NCBI GenBank assembly: GCA_902785785.1
Contig: CADAAA010000008.1
Span: 39,669 to 103,668 of the forward strand
Direction: 5' to 3'
DNA from: an uncultured Bacteroidia bacterium
Lineage (GTDB): Bacteria; Bacteroidota; Bacteroidia; Bacteroidales; UBA932
DNA length: 64,000 nt
Part shown: positions 1-8,857 of the stretch, piece after piece
Layout of the letters: every line of letters starts with the position of its first letter
Position numbering within the stretch: the stretch's first letter is position 1
Made by a program: the position numbers and the translations under genes
The notes under the pieces: model-generated
Database searches by the model: none
What the model was told of the DNA's origin: nothing
The model's input: only the letters and a program-made list of their open reading frames with translations

Positions 1-1050
1 CTTCCCTTGCGCAAGGATATCCAGAACGTTTACGTGACCGGAACAGCCGCTACTGATACATACTCCATGATGGGCAATTATTACGGTATTTCCGACCACT
101 ACAGCACCTATCTCCAGGGTATCGTGAGCAAGGTCAGCGACGGAACCAATGTCAATTACAAGCCGGCTTACACCATCGTACCTACCAGGGATGTCAACCC
201 CGGCAACTATGCCACCGCACAGGCCGCACAGGCTGACTACACCATAATGTTCTTGGGAAACAACGGAACCACCGAAGGCGAGGAGAGCGACGCCATCAGC
301 TCACCCAGCATCGGTGACCGCCTGAGCATAGACCTCCCTGACAACCAGCTGTCCTTCTTCAGGAAAGTTGTGGAGATGCGTGGCAAGAACAACCACCTGA
401 TCGTAGTGGTCACTGGTGGAAGCCCTGTCAATCTCCAGGAGATCGCCGCTGGTGCCGATGCCGTAATCATGGCCTGGTATCCCGGACAGGAAGGCGGCGA
501 CGCCCTTGCGGAGCTCCTCTTCGGAGAGAAGAACTTCAGCGGCAGGCTGCCCATTACCTTCCCCATATCCACCCGTGCGCTTCCCGCATTCAGCGACTAC
601 ACGATGCAGGGACGCACCTACAAGTATATGGCAGGCAATACGATGTATCCCTTCGGATACGGCCTCTCATACGGCAGCAGCCAGTTCGGTGACCTGAGCG
701 TACTCACCAAGAAGCCCAAGCTCGGCAATCCCATCGAGTTCGAGATTCCTGTCACCAATACCGGCAATGTAGAGCGCACTGAGACCGTACAGCTCTATGT
801 TTCCACCCCCAACGCCGGACAAGGAGCTCCTTTCAGCCAGCTCAAGGCCTTCCAGAGGATTACACTCAGGCCTGGCGAGACCCGCACGGTACGCTTTACC
901 GTTACCCCTGACCAGATGGAAGAGTTCGCACGTGACGGAAGTACCAAACTTCTCAAGGGGAACTACAAGTTCACTGTCGGAGCAGCAGCTCCCACCCATA
1001 GGTCCGAGGAGCTGGGCGTTCCGCTCAAGAGCGTAAGCGTCAAGCTTTAA
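1..1050 (+). CDS. Glycoside hydrolase family 3 beta-glycosidase, C-terminal part (5' end outside window)
   Basis: The reading frame is open from base 1, so this is the last 349 residues of a longer protein. It holds the GH3 C-terminal alpha/beta sandwich, recognisable by WYPGQEGGDALAELLFGE followed by SGRLPITFP, and then a fibronectin-III-like domain with the typical LKAFQRITLRPGETRTV stretch. The catalytic (beta/alpha)8 domain with the nucleophile Asp lies upstream of the window. GH3 enzymes release glucose, xylose or related sugars from the non-reducing ends of oligosaccharides. In Bacteroidales they are usually periplasmic, but the signal peptide is not visible here. The two carbohydrate esterases that follow on the other strand suggest plant-polysaccharide breakdown. 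The exact substrate cannot be told. Confidence 0.93.
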   Translation, partial: LPLRKDIQNVYVTGTAATDTYSMMGNYYGISDHYSTYLQGIVSKVSDGTNVNYKPAYTIVPTRDVNPGNYATAQAAQADYTIMFLGNNGTTEGEESDAISSPSIGDRLSIDLPDNQLSFFRKVVEMRGKNNHLIVVVTGGSPVNLQEIAAGADAVIMAWYPGQEGGDALAELLFGEKNFSGRLPITFPISTRALPAFSDYTMQGRTYKYMAGNTMYPFGYGLSYGSSQFGDLSVLTKKPKLGNPIEFEIPVTNTGNVERTETVQLYVSTPNAGQGAPFSQLKAFQRITLRPGETRTVRFTVTPDQMEEFARDGSTKLLKGNYKFTVGAAAPTHRSEELGVPLKSVSVKL

Positions 1051-1054
1051 TGAA

Positions 1055-1083
1055 AAGAGCCTGCTGAGCAGGCTCTTTTTTTA
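1055..1083. terminator. Bidirectional intrinsic terminator between GH3 and CE15 genes
   Basis: A 10-bp perfect stem (1055-1064 with 1068-1077) has a TGA loop, an A-run on its left and a T-run to 1082 on its right. It serves the plus-strand GH3 gene and the convergent minus-strand esterase, which ends at 1081. Confidence 0.85.
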
Positions 1084-2427
1084 TAAGTACTTGGCGAAGA
1101 AGTCCAGGAAATACGGCCAGTTCGGTCCGGCCTCATGGCCGCCGGTATGCTGGCGGAAAGCGATGTCTCCGTCCAGAAGCACGTTGACGCCGGGGAAAAG
1201 ATCGGTACCAAGCCCCTTGAGTCCAAGGAACTCATAGATTGGCGAGGCTTTCGCCGCACTGATGAAAGATCCGTTCATGTCGACCCATTGTTCGGGTTCG
1301 GAAACAGAACCGATGGAAATGAATATCGGCCTGGGCGCGCAGATACCTATCAATTCATGCTGATCTACCGGAAGGTCATCCCAGGAACGGTTCACGTCGG
1401 AATACTTGATCATGTTTCCCGCCACCCAATGGTAGGAGTCCCAGGCACAGGTATTGTCGAGGGTCTCGCCACAGTCGCGGCGCCAGCCGCCTGCGCCGCC
1501 ACGGCCCGACGAGCAGACCATCGCCGTGGCGATGCGCTCGTCGAATGCCATCGTCACAAGCGCAGCCTTGCCGTAGCGCGACACACCTTCGACAGCCACC
1601 TTGGCAGCATTGAAACGGTCCTCTGTCTCGAAATAGTCTATCAGCTTGGACACTCCCCAGCCCCACGCACGCAGGACGCCCCAGTCATCGGGCTTTCGGT
1701 ATTGTCCTTTGTTGCAAAGGCCTATGATGCCTTCGCGAAGACCGTAGCCGCCATCTGGCTGGACGGTATTGGGCAGGATCTGGGCTGCGGCCCAGCCGCG
1801 CTCCAGGACCTGCTGCTGCCACGTCGTCCCTCCGCCCCAGGCAAAGGGCTTTCCCAACATGTATGAGAAATCCAGCACTACAGGGAGATTATTCCCGCTG
1901 CCCTTGCGCCACATCACCTGCGCCTGGATCTCGACGGAGACAGCCGGATACGACGAATTGTCAACAACCCCGCGAAGCTCACGGATGACTATCGGCATCC
2001 CCTCCAGCTCCTCGTCGTACTCCCTGACCACTTCCCAGTCCACAGCCGGGACATTGTCCGGAATACGGCCGTAAACCTCTCTCTCGAACACTTCCTTAAG
2101 TTCAGGTTTACGGATCTTGTACCACATCCGCGCGTTCCTTACCTTACGGCCATCGAAGGTAACGAAAGGATCCGGATAGAAAGGGAAAGGATTGGCTTTG
2201 AGCTCGTCGTAGTTAGGCCTCAACGCCGGATCTTCCGCCTGTCCGTCGCGGCGAGGCTTGGTCTCCCGCACACCTATCTTAGCCTTCATGTCCTCATAGT
2301 CGGCCATGGTGACGCGGTTGAGGCTGTCACGGTCGACATTGCGTCCACCCTGGGCTGACGCGACACAGGACACAAGCAGCATCAAAGCTGCAATCAAATC
2401 GAACGATCTTCCCATCGTCAATGCCAA
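1081..2427 (-). CDS. CE15-like glucuronoyl esterase (alpha/beta hydrolase), secreted
   Basis: The 448-residue protein begins with a hydrophobic signal peptide (about residues 6-25, ending CVASAQ). The nucleophile elbow is GVSRYGK with Ser283. It is followed by SSGRGGAGGWRRDCGE near 306, DQHELIGICAPRP, and a late His in RQHTGGHE, which is the order seen in family CE15. CE15 enzymes cut the ester between 4-O-methyl-glucuronic acid of xylan and lignin alcohols. The usual GCSR elbow is GVSR here, so the Cys that CE15 enzymes often use in a disulfide is replaced. A second Met at residue 5 is an alternative start. The gene lies 14 nt downstream of an acetylesterase on the same strand, so the two are probably co-transcribed. 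Confidence 0.8.
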   Translation of the reverse strand: MALTMGRSFDLIAALMLLVSCVASAQGGRNVDRDSLNRVTMADYEDMKAKIGVRETKPRRDGQAEDPALRPNYDELKANPFPFYPDPFVTFDGRKVRNARMWYKIRKPELKEVFEREVYGRIPDNVPAVDWEVVREYDEELEGMPIVIRELRGVVDNSSYPAVSVEIQAQVMWRKGSGNNLPVVLDFSYMLGKPFAWGGGTTWQQQVLERGWAAAQILPNTVQPDGGYGLREGIIGLCNKGQYRKPDDWGVLRAWGWGVSKLIDYFETEDRFNAAKVAVEGVSRYGKAALVTMAFDERIATAMVCSSGRGGAGGWRRDCGETLDNTCAWDSYHWVAGNMIKYSDVNRSWDDLPVDQHELIGICAPRPIFISIGSVSEPEQWVDMNGSFISAAKASPIYEFLGLKGLGTDLFPGVNVLLDGDIAFRQHTGGHEAGPNWPYFLDFFAKYL

Positions 2428-2441
2428 CGTAGGATCAAGGA

Positions 2442-3923
2442 CTATTCAAGCGTCAGGTAGAACGGTACAAGAGGCAGTCCTTCGACGCCATGGATATTGC
2501 CGGGCTTGAAATCCGCCCAGCCGTAGCGGACGGCGCGCGGATCCTGGACTTCGTCAATGGCGATGCTCATCGTGCCACGGTTGAACGTGACATCCGTCAC
2601 CGGATACCAGACGCCGTCCGCACCGCAGACTTCAAGTCCCTCTATCTCATGCAGGCGGTCTATGCCAGCCGGGCAATTCTCTATTCTCACATTGATCTCG
2701 TTCGGTGGAACCGGACGGGCGAAAGGTGTCGGGCGCTCGCCCTCCTTCGGAGGCTGGCGCTTGAACACCTCCGTAGCCTCCGGCGAGTCGCACGCCACGC
2801 GCTTGAAGCCGTATTCGCGGTTCAACGCAAGATATGCCAGACGGTTTCCTACCGGTTCCTTCTTCGCAGGATGGATATTGTCCGCCTCGAAAGGCTCAAC
2901 CAAGTCATTGGTACAGATTATCCCAGCGTTCGGGATAGCCTTTGCAGCATCGTGCTGTGCCTTGCGCAGACGCGCACCGCTGTCACCGTTGGCCGGGTCG
3001 TACAGATAGGGGGCGATCTCCACCATGTAGAACGGCATAGATGCGTCCTTGTCCCCCCAGTCCTTCCTCCACAGGTTGACGAGGTCGGACATTCGGGCTA
3101 CGAATTGGTCTTCCTTGCCCACGTTGGAGCATCCCTGGTACCAAATGAAACCGCGTCCGGTGTAGCCTCGGACAGGAACCTCCATGGCATAGTACATCTG
3201 GAACGGACGCTGGTAGAAGATCATCTTGTTGACTCCTTCCGGAGAAAGGTCTTCAGTGCCATAGGAAGCCAGTATCTCACGAGGAAGCCAGCTCTCCACG
3301 CGTGCACCTCCCCTTGCAAACGAGACGATGCCGATAGGGATATCCAACACCTGGTTGAGCTTGCGGGCGAAGAAATAGCCGACGGCACTCATCTCAGGAA
3401 TGGTATTGGGATCGGCTCCCTGCCAGCCATCGGTAAGCCTGATCTCGGCGAGAGGTTCGTCGGACTGGTCAGCACGGGCATAGAACATACGGATACGGTC
3501 CCAAGCCGGAGCCTGGGTCAGCAACTCGTTATACCCCTCTATCGGGCAATTGTCAAATCCGCGGATCGGAACCTCCATGTTGGACTGGCCGGAGGCCAGC
3601 CATACCTCGCCGACGAGCACATCATTGATGGTCAGGGAACCGCCGTCACCCTTGATGTCGATCGTATATACCGTATAACCGGCTGCAGGAGTCTTGACAT
3701 ACGCAGTCCACTGGCCTTTGGCATCCGCCTTGGCCTGGTATGCCTTTCCGTCCCAGGAAGGGATGACGGTAACGGCAGCACCCGGGCTGGCGAAGCCCCA
3801 TACGGCGGCATCTGCATTCTGTTGAAGGACCATATGGTCCCCCGTAGGATGACGCAGGGCCAATTCAGCCCGAGCGCTCATGCCGGCAAGCAGCATGAGC
3901 GCAATGATAAAGCATCTTTTCAT
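2442..3923 (-). CDS. Sialate-O-acetylesterase-type SGNH carbohydrate esterase, secreted
   Basis: This 493-residue protein has a clear signal peptide (residues 1-19, ending ARA) and an N-terminal beta domain. The SGNH block I is GQSNM with catalytic Ser114. Further blocks are FARGGARVESWLP and FIWYQGCSN, and a DNIHP motif near residue 350 gives the catalytic Asp/His pair. The family removes O-acetyl groups from sialic acid or from plant polysaccharides such as xylan. Next to a CE15-like esterase and a GH3 enzyme, a xylan or other plant-glycan role is more likely than sialic acid, but that is inference. It is the first gene of a two-gene minus-strand unit. Confidence 0.85.
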   Translation of the reverse strand: MKRCFIIALMLLAGMSARAELALRHPTGDHMVLQQNADAAVWGFASPGAAVTVIPSWDGKAYQAKADAKGQWTAYVKTPAAGYTVYTIDIKGDGGSLTINDVLVGEVWLASGQSNMEVPIRGFDNCPIEGYNELLTQAPAWDRIRMFYARADQSDEPLAEIRLTDGWQGADPNTIPEMSAVGYFFARKLNQVLDIPIGIVSFARGGARVESWLPREILASYGTEDLSPEGVNKMIFYQRPFQMYYAMEVPVRGYTGRGFIWYQGCSNVGKEDQFVARMSDLVNLWRKDWGDKDASMPFYMVEIAPYLYDPANGDSGARLRKAQHDAAKAIPNAGIICTNDLVEPFEADNIHPAKKEPVGNRLAYLALNREYGFKRVACDSPEATEVFKRQPPKEGERPTPFARPVPPNEINVRIENCPAGIDRLHEIEGLEVCGADGVWYPVTDVTFNRGTMSIAIDEVQDPRAVRYGWADFKPGNIHGVEGLPLVPFYLTLE

Positions 3924-3934
3924 AACGAGTGGTT

Positions 3935-4093
3935 TCAGGCCTCTGAGAACTCTTCCTTACCTGCTCCGCAGAGCGGACAGACGAAATCGGCGGGAACATC
4001 CTCCCAAGGGGTTCCGGGGGCTATGCCTCCTTCGGGATATCCGGCTTCGGGATCATACTCCCAGCCGCACAGGTTGCATACATACTTGGTCAT
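3935..4093 (-). CDS. Rubredoxin
   Basis: A 52-residue protein with the two Cys knuckles of rubredoxin, CNLCGW (Cys6, Cys9) and CPLCGA (Cys39, Cys42), and the conserved aromatic/proline core [11 protein letters not shown] and [12 protein letters not shown]. It binds one Fe in a Cys4 site and carries single electrons in the cytoplasm. It is divergently transcribed from a flavodiiron protein 103 bp away, which is its expected electron acceptor in oxygen or nitric oxide detoxification. It was translated directly from the minus strand. Confidence 0.97.
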   Translation of the reverse strand: MTKYVCNLCGWEYDPEAGYPEGGIAPGTPWEDVPADFVCPLCGAGKEEFSEA

Positions 4094-4126
4094 GGCAGTG
4101 CAATTTTATGGTTGTCTATGTATGTA

Positions 4127-4158
4127 CAAATATAGTTATCCAAGTCCATTTCTCAAAA
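4127..4158 (-). promoter_or_regulatory. Bacteroidetes-type promoter of rubredoxin gene
   Basis: Read on the minus strand there is a TTTTG element at 4158-4154, a 19-nt spacer, and TATATTTG at 4134-4127. This matches the TTTG / TAnnTTTG architecture of the Bacteroidetes primary sigma factor. Confidence 0.75.
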
Positions 4159-4166
4159 CAGTTTGC

Positions 4167-4174
4167 TATATTTG
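4167..4174 (+). promoter_or_regulatory. -7 box of the flavodiiron gene promoter
   Basis: TATATTTG lies 23 nt before the flavodiiron ATG. No clear TTTG -33 element is seen upstream. The box is 33 bp from the opposing rubredoxin -7 box, so the two promoters face apart and overlap in their upstream parts. Confidence 0.6.
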
Positions 4175-4196
4175 CACAACTCAACAACCACGTATC

Positions 4197-5381
4197 ATGA
4201 CAGTATCCCTGAACAGCATGGTCAAGTATATCGGAGTCGATGATCTCGACCTTGACCTTTTCGAAAGCCAGTATGTCGTACCCGAAGGAATGTCCTACAA
4301 CTCCTATGTGATCCTTGACGACAGGATCGCCATCATGGACACTGCTGACATCCGCAAGGAAGAGCAGTGGAAGGCCAATCTCGCCGAGGCCCTGGGAGGC
4401 CGCAAGCCCGATTATCTGGTCGTGCACCACATGGAACCCGACCATTCCGCCCTCGTGGCGTGGGTACTGGATGCTTATCCGGGGATCACTCTCGTATCGA
4501 GCGCAAAGGCCGTCCAGATGCTGGGACAGTTCTTCGAGGGGATTGACCTCGAAGGACGCACCAAGGTCGTCAAGGAAGGCGATGTCATCGATCTCGGAAC
4601 CCACACACTGCGCTTCTTTGCCGCGCCCATGGTGCACTGGCCTGAGGTCATGGTATCGTTCGATGCCGCCGACGGAGCGCTCTACAGCGCAGATGCTTTC
4701 GGCAAGTTCGGCGCCCTGTCCAAATGCGGCTTCTACGGCCGTGACGATGACGACTGGGCTTGCGAAGGACGCCGCTACTATTTCAACATCGTGGGCAAAT
4801 ACGGCGCTCAGGTCCAAGCCTTGCTGCGCAAGCTCTCAGACCTGCCTGTCAAGACCATACGCCCGCTTCACGGACCTGTCCTTGAGGATAACTTGGGACA
4901 GTACGTCTCCCTGTATGACACCTGGAGCAAATATGCACCGGAGAGCGAAGGCGTGTTCATCGCCTGCGCATCCATCCACGGAGGCACGCTCAAAGCAGCG
5001 GAGAAGCTCGCCGACATCCTTCGCGCCAAGGGTGCAAAGAAGGTCGTCCTCAGCGACCTCTGCCGCTCCGATGTCGCGGAAAATGTCGAGGATGCCTTCC
5101 GCTACCCGACCATGGTCATTGCTGCATCATCGTATGATGCAGGACTCTTTACTCCTATGTATGAGTTCCTTCACAGGCTTCAGATCAAGGGTTACTCCAA
5201 CCGTCGTGTCGCAATCGTCGAGAACGGTTCATGGGCACCTTCCGCTGCCCGCGTAATGGTAGAGATGGTCGGTGCCATGAAGAACATCGAGCTCGTGGAC
5301 CAGGTCGTCACCATCCGGAGCCGCATGAAAGCCTCGGACATCCCCGCCCTCGAATCCCTCGCCGACGCCGTCCTCGCATAG
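4197..5381 (+). CDS. fprA: Flavodiiron protein (FprA-type O2/NO reductase)
   Basis: The 394-residue protein has an N-terminal metallo-beta-lactamase-like diiron domain with HHMEPDH (residues 77-83) and downstream metal ligands in MVHWPEV and PLHGP. A C-terminal flavodoxin domain starts around residue 250 (VFIACASIHGGT). Flavodiiron proteins reduce O2 to water, or NO to N2O, with electrons passed from rubredoxin to FMN and then to the diiron site; this protects strict anaerobes. The open frame extends far upstream, but the real start is the ATG at 4197 because it follows a -7 box and begins the conserved domain. The divergent rubredoxin supports the assignment. Whether O2 or NO is preferred cannot be read from the sequence. 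Confidence 0.95.
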   Translation: MTVSLNSMVKYIGVDDLDLDLFESQYVVPEGMSYNSYVILDDRIAIMDTADIRKEEQWKANLAEALGGRKPDYLVVHHMEPDHSALVAWVLDAYPGITLVSSAKAVQMLGQFFEGIDLEGRTKVVKEGDVIDLGTHTLRFFAAPMVHWPEVMVSFDAADGALYSADAFGKFGALSKCGFYGRDDDDWACEGRRYYFNIVGKYGAQVQALLRKLSDLPVKTIRPLHGPVLEDNLGQYVSLYDTWSKYAPESEGVFIACASIHGGTLKAAEKLADILRAKGAKKVVLSDLCRSDVAENVEDAFRYPTMVIAASSYDAGLFTPMYEFLHRLQIKGYSNRRVAIVENGSWAPSAARVMVEMVGAMKNIELVDQVVTIRSRMKASDIPALESLADAVLA

Positions 5382-5397
5382 GATAGCGCTGCCTCTA

Positions 5398-5475
5398 AAG
5401 TCAGGCAATATCCCCCCTGAAAAGCTTTTCCGAAGGGAAGAATCACAGCTTTTCAGGGGGGATATCGCCTGACTT
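5398..5475. repeat. Long near-perfect inverted repeat between convergent fprA and glmS
   Basis: Arms of 29 bp at 5398-5426 and 5447-5475 are complementary with one mismatch and enclose a 20-nt loop. It lies between the 3' ends of fprA (5381) and glmS (5489). There is no T-run on either side, so it is not a standard intrinsic terminator. It would still fold strongly in both transcripts and may terminate, protect 3' ends, or be a mobile palindromic element. Confidence 0.85.
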
Positions 5476-5488
5476 GACAGTAACTATA

Positions 5489-7333
5489 CTATTCTACCGT
5501 GACGGATTTCGCGAGGTTGCGGGGCTGATCGACATTGCGGCCCTTGTAGACTGCGATATAGTATGCCAGCAACTGCAGAGGCACAGAGACTATGATCGGC
5601 ATCAGACAGTCGATTACGGCCGGCACTTCAATGACGTAGTCGGTTATGCCGGGCACAGTTGCATCCCCCTTGGCCATCACAGCTATCACCTTACCGCCGC
5701 GGGCTTTGACCTCTTCGATATTGCTGAGCGTCTTCTCGTAAGTCACATCCGGAGTCACGATGGCGACGGTCGGCATCTCGGCGTCGATGAGCGCGATGGG
5801 CCCGTGCTTCATCTCCGCGGCAGGATAGCCCTCAGCATGGATGTAGCTGATTTCCTTAAGCTTAAGCGCGCCTTCAAGTGCAGTCGGATAGTTATATCCG
5901 CGACCGAGATAAATGAAATTGTGCGCGTAAGTGAATATCTTGGCAAGGTCGGCGACCTGACCGCTGAGCTCCAGGACCTCCTTGAGCTTTTCCGGCAGCG
6001 AGAGCAGGCCTTGTGCCACTTCATCGTAGTACTCCTTGCTGACAGTCCCCTTCCTTTCCGCGATGGCAAGTGCCATCATGGCCATGACCGTCACCTGGCC
6101 GGTAAAGGCCTTGGTGGACGCGACGCCGATCTCCGGACCGACATGCACGTAAGTGCCGCTGTCCGTCGCACGGGCTATGCTGGACCCGATCACGTTGCAT
6201 ATACCATAGACGAAGGCGCCTGCCTTGCGCGCAAGTGAAATGGCTGCCAGCGTATCCGCGGTCTCTCCCGACTGCGACACGGCTATCACGATATCGTCCG
6301 GGAAGAGCACGGGATTGCGGTAACGGAACTCCGATGCATATTCCACTTCAGCCGGAATGCGGCAGATATTCTCGAAAAGCTGCTTTCCGATGAGCGACGC
6401 GTGCCAGGAAGTGCCGCAGGCCACGAAGACCACACGGCGCGCGGCCAGCCAGCGGTCGATGTTGTCCCTGATACCAGAGAGTATGACACGGCCGCTGTCC
6501 GCATTGACGCGGCCGCGGATGCAGTCCACGATGGTGCGCGGCTGCTCGTTGATCTCCTTGAGCATGAAGGTGGGATACCCGCCTTTCTCAAGGTCAGAAA
6601 TGGAGATGTCGAGCTTGGTAACCCTGTACTCTGCTTCCTCATTGTCCAAAGTGACAAGCTGCAAAGGTTTTCCCCTTTCGATCACCGCGATCTCACCGTC
6701 TTCGACATAAACTATGTCATGGGTATACTCCACGATCGAGGAAGCATCGGAGCTGATGAAATACTCACCCTTCCCCACTCCGATGGCCATTGGACTGCTC
6801 TGGCGTGCGGCGATTATCTTGTCGTTGTTGCCCTTTTCCACCACGGCTATTGCGTAAGCCCCGACCACCTTCTTGAGAGCGAGCCTGACCGCTTCCTCGA
6901 GGGTGCATCCCTCCGTATCACGGACATATTCGATAAGGTTCACAAGCACCTCCGAATCAGTCTCACTGCGGAAAGTGACCCCGGCCGCAGTCAGCGCATC
7001 CTTCAGCACGCGGTAATTCTCGATGATGCCGTTATGGATCATCGCGATCCGTCCGTCCGCCGAGAAATGCGGATGGGCGTTGGTATCGTTCGGCTCGCCG
7101 TGCGTAGCCCAGCGGGTATGGGCAATGCCTACCGTCCCTGCAGTATCCTTGTCGGCAAGGAAATGCTCCAGGGCATCGATCTTCCCCTTGCACTTGTACA
7201 CGTTGAGCGAGCCGTCGCCGCCCACAAGGGCGACACCGGCGCTGTCATAACCGCGGTACTCGAGCCTGCGAAGTCCCTTGATCAGTATGGGACAGGCATC
7301 CCTGTCACCGATATAACCTACGATTCCACACAT
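5489..7333 (-). CDS. glmS: Glutamine--fructose-6-phosphate aminotransferase (isomerizing)
   Basis: This 614-residue enzyme makes glucosamine-6-phosphate from fructose-6-phosphate and glutamine, the first step to UDP-GlcNAc for peptidoglycan and LPS. After Met removal Cys1 (MCGIVGYIG) is the glutaminase nucleophile, and the N-terminal Ntn domain includes LEYRGYDSAG and HTRWATHGEP. Two SIS sugar-isomerase domains follow (CGTSWHAS, SQSGETADT, and the second half with AEMKHGPIALI). The C-terminus NLAKSVTVE is the canonical end. It starts 3 nt after guaA and appears to be the last gene of the nitrogen cluster. No glmS ribozyme can fit in the 3-nt gap. Confidence 0.98.
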   Translation of the reverse strand: MCGIVGYIGDRDACPILIKGLRRLEYRGYDSAGVALVGGDGSLNVYKCKGKIDALEHFLADKDTAGTVGIAHTRWATHGEPNDTNAHPHFSADGRIAMIHNGIIENYRVLKDALTAAGVTFRSETDSEVLVNLIEYVRDTEGCTLEEAVRLALKKVVGAYAIAVVEKGNNDKIIAARQSSPMAIGVGKGEYFISSDASSIVEYTHDIVYVEDGEIAVIERGKPLQLVTLDNEEAEYRVTKLDISISDLEKGGYPTFMLKEINEQPRTIVDCIRGRVNADSGRVILSGIRDNIDRWLAARRVVFVACGTSWHASLIGKQLFENICRIPAEVEYASEFRYRNPVLFPDDIVIAVSQSGETADTLAAISLARKAGAFVYGICNVIGSSIARATDSGTYVHVGPEIGVASTKAFTGQVTVMAMMALAIAERKGTVSKEYYDEVAQGLLSLPEKLKEVLELSGQVADLAKIFTYAHNFIYLGRGYNYPTALEGALKLKEISYIHAEGYPAAEMKHGPIALIDAEMPTVAIVTPDVTYEKTLSNIEEVKARGGKVIAVMAKGDATVPGITDYVIEVPAVIDCLMPIIVSVPLQLLAYYIAVYKGRNVDQPRNLAKSVTVE

Positions 7334-7336
7334 GGT

Positions 7337-8857
7337 TTACTCCCATTCTATGGTCGCCGGCGGTTTCGAAGATATGTCATAGCATACCCGGTTCACACCC
7401 TTGACATTGTTAATGATCTCATTGCTTACGTTGCGCAGGAAATCCGTCGGAAGTTCGGCCCAGTCGGCCGTCATCGCGTCAGTACTCGTCACTGCTCGAA
7501 GAACTACGGCATGGTCGTATGTACGCTCGTCACCCATGACTCCCACCGTGCGGACGGGCAGGAGTATAGCGCCTGCCTGCCAGATGCGGTCATACAGACC
7601 GTATTCGCGCAGGCTGCGCATGAACACGTCATCCACGTCCTGAAGTATGCGGACTTTCTCCGGCGTGATATCCTCCAGGATGCGAACTGCGAGTCCCGGT
7701 CCCGGGAAAGGTTGGCGGAACACCATGTGCTTCGGCATGCCGAGGCTAAGCCCGACAGCACGTACCTCGTCCTTGAAAAGCCATTTCAGAGGCTCGCAAA
7801 GGCTGAGCTTCATATCCTTCGGAAGTCCTCCGACATTGTGGTGGCTCTTGATGACCTTGCCCGTGATGTTGCAACTCTCGATACGGTCGGGATAGATGGT
7901 CCCCTGGGCAAGCCACTTCGCGCCTTCTATCCTGGCGGCTTCGGCGTTGAAAACCTCAACGAACTTCCGGCCTATGATCTTGCGTTTCTTCTCGGGGTCG
8001 GACACTCCTGCAAGGGCTGACAGGAACTCCTTTGAAGCATCGACTCCCGTCACGTTGAGCCCCAGTTCCTTATAGTCCGAAAGGACATCTTCGAACTCAT
8101 GCTTGCGCAGCAGGCCATGGTTCACGAAGATACAGTTCAACCTGTCCCCGATGGCGCGGTTCAGGAGTACAGCTGCTACCGATGAGTCCACGCCGCCGCT
8201 AAGCCCGAGGACGACCTTGTCGTCACCGAGCATAGTCCGCAATTCCTGAACGGAACTCTCCACAAAGGAGTCGGGTGTCCATTCGCGGCGGCTGCCGCAG
8301 ATCCCGACGACGAAATTCTCCAGCAACTGCCCGCCCTGAAGGGTGTGCATAACCTCAGGATGGAACTGTACTCCCCAGACAGGAGCGTTCCCGCTCTCGA
8401 AAGCAGCAAACCTCACGCTGTCCGTCGAGGCCACCAGACGGTATCCCTCCGGCAACGCGGTGATACTGTCACCGTGGCTCATCCACACTTGCGAAGGGGC
8501 TTCGACGCCCTTGAACAAGCGGCAGGCCGGATCGATGAATGACAGCCCCGCACGGCCATATTCACGCGTACCCACAGGCTCCACACGCCCGCCCAAGGTA
8601 TAGCTCAGGAGCTGCGCCCCATAGCATATGCCAAGCACGGGCAGACGGCCGAGAAAACGCGAAAGATCGGGCCTTGCAGCGTCATCGGCATAGACACTCA
8701 GCGGTGAACCGCTGAGTATGACGCCGATGACATCGCCGTCATCTTCCGGGTAGCGGTCATACGGGAGGATTTCACAGAAGGTTCCAAGCTCCCTGACCCT
8801 CCTGCCTATGAGCTGGGTGGTCTGGGAGCCGAAATCAAGTATGATTATTCTTTGCAT
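7337..8857 (-). CDS. guaA: GMP synthase (glutamine-hydrolysing)
   Basis: The 506-residue protein converts XMP to GMP using glutamine amide nitrogen and ATP. The class I amidotransferase domain has [10 protein letters not shown] (nucleophile Cys) and WGVQFHPEV. The ATP pyrophosphatase domain has the P-loop [11 protein letters not shown], and the C-terminal dimerization domain ends KPPATIEWE. Its first 13 nt overlap the end of the upstream receiver/ATP-grasp gene, and glmS follows after 3 nt. Translation of the three is therefore probably coupled. Confidence 0.98.
   Translation of the reverse strand: MQRIIILDFGSQTTQLIGRRVRELGTFCEILPYDRYPEDDGDVIGVILSGSPLSVYADDAARPDLSRFLGRLPVLGICYGAQLLSYTLGGRVEPVGTREYGRAGLSFIDPACRLFKGVEAPSQVWMSHGDSITALPEGYRLVASTDSVRFAAFESGNAPVWGVQFHPEVMHTLQGGQLLENFVVGICGSRREWTPDSFVESSVQELRTMLGDDKVVLGLSGGVDSSVAAVLLNRAIGDRLNCIFVNHGLLRKHEFEDVLSDYKELGLNVTGVDASKEFLSALAGVSDPEKKRKIIGRKFVEVFNAEAARIEGAKWLAQGTIYPDRIESCNITGKVIKSHHNVGGLPKDMKLSLCEPLKWLFKDEVRAVGLSLGMPKHMVFRQPFPGPGLAVRILEDITPEKVRILQDVDDVFMRSLREYGLYDRIWQAGAILLPVRTVGVMGDERTYDHAVVLRAVTSTDAMTADWAELPTDFLRNVSNEIINNVKGVNRVCYDISSKPPATIEWE

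Noticed and set aside
2490-4196. Long N-terminal extension of the fprA open frame
   Set aside because: It is antisense to the acetylesterase and rubredoxin genes, and the promoter lies right before the ATG at 4197.
7334-7336. glmS ribozyme or riboswitch
   Set aside because: Only 3 nt separate guaA from glmS, so no leader element fits.
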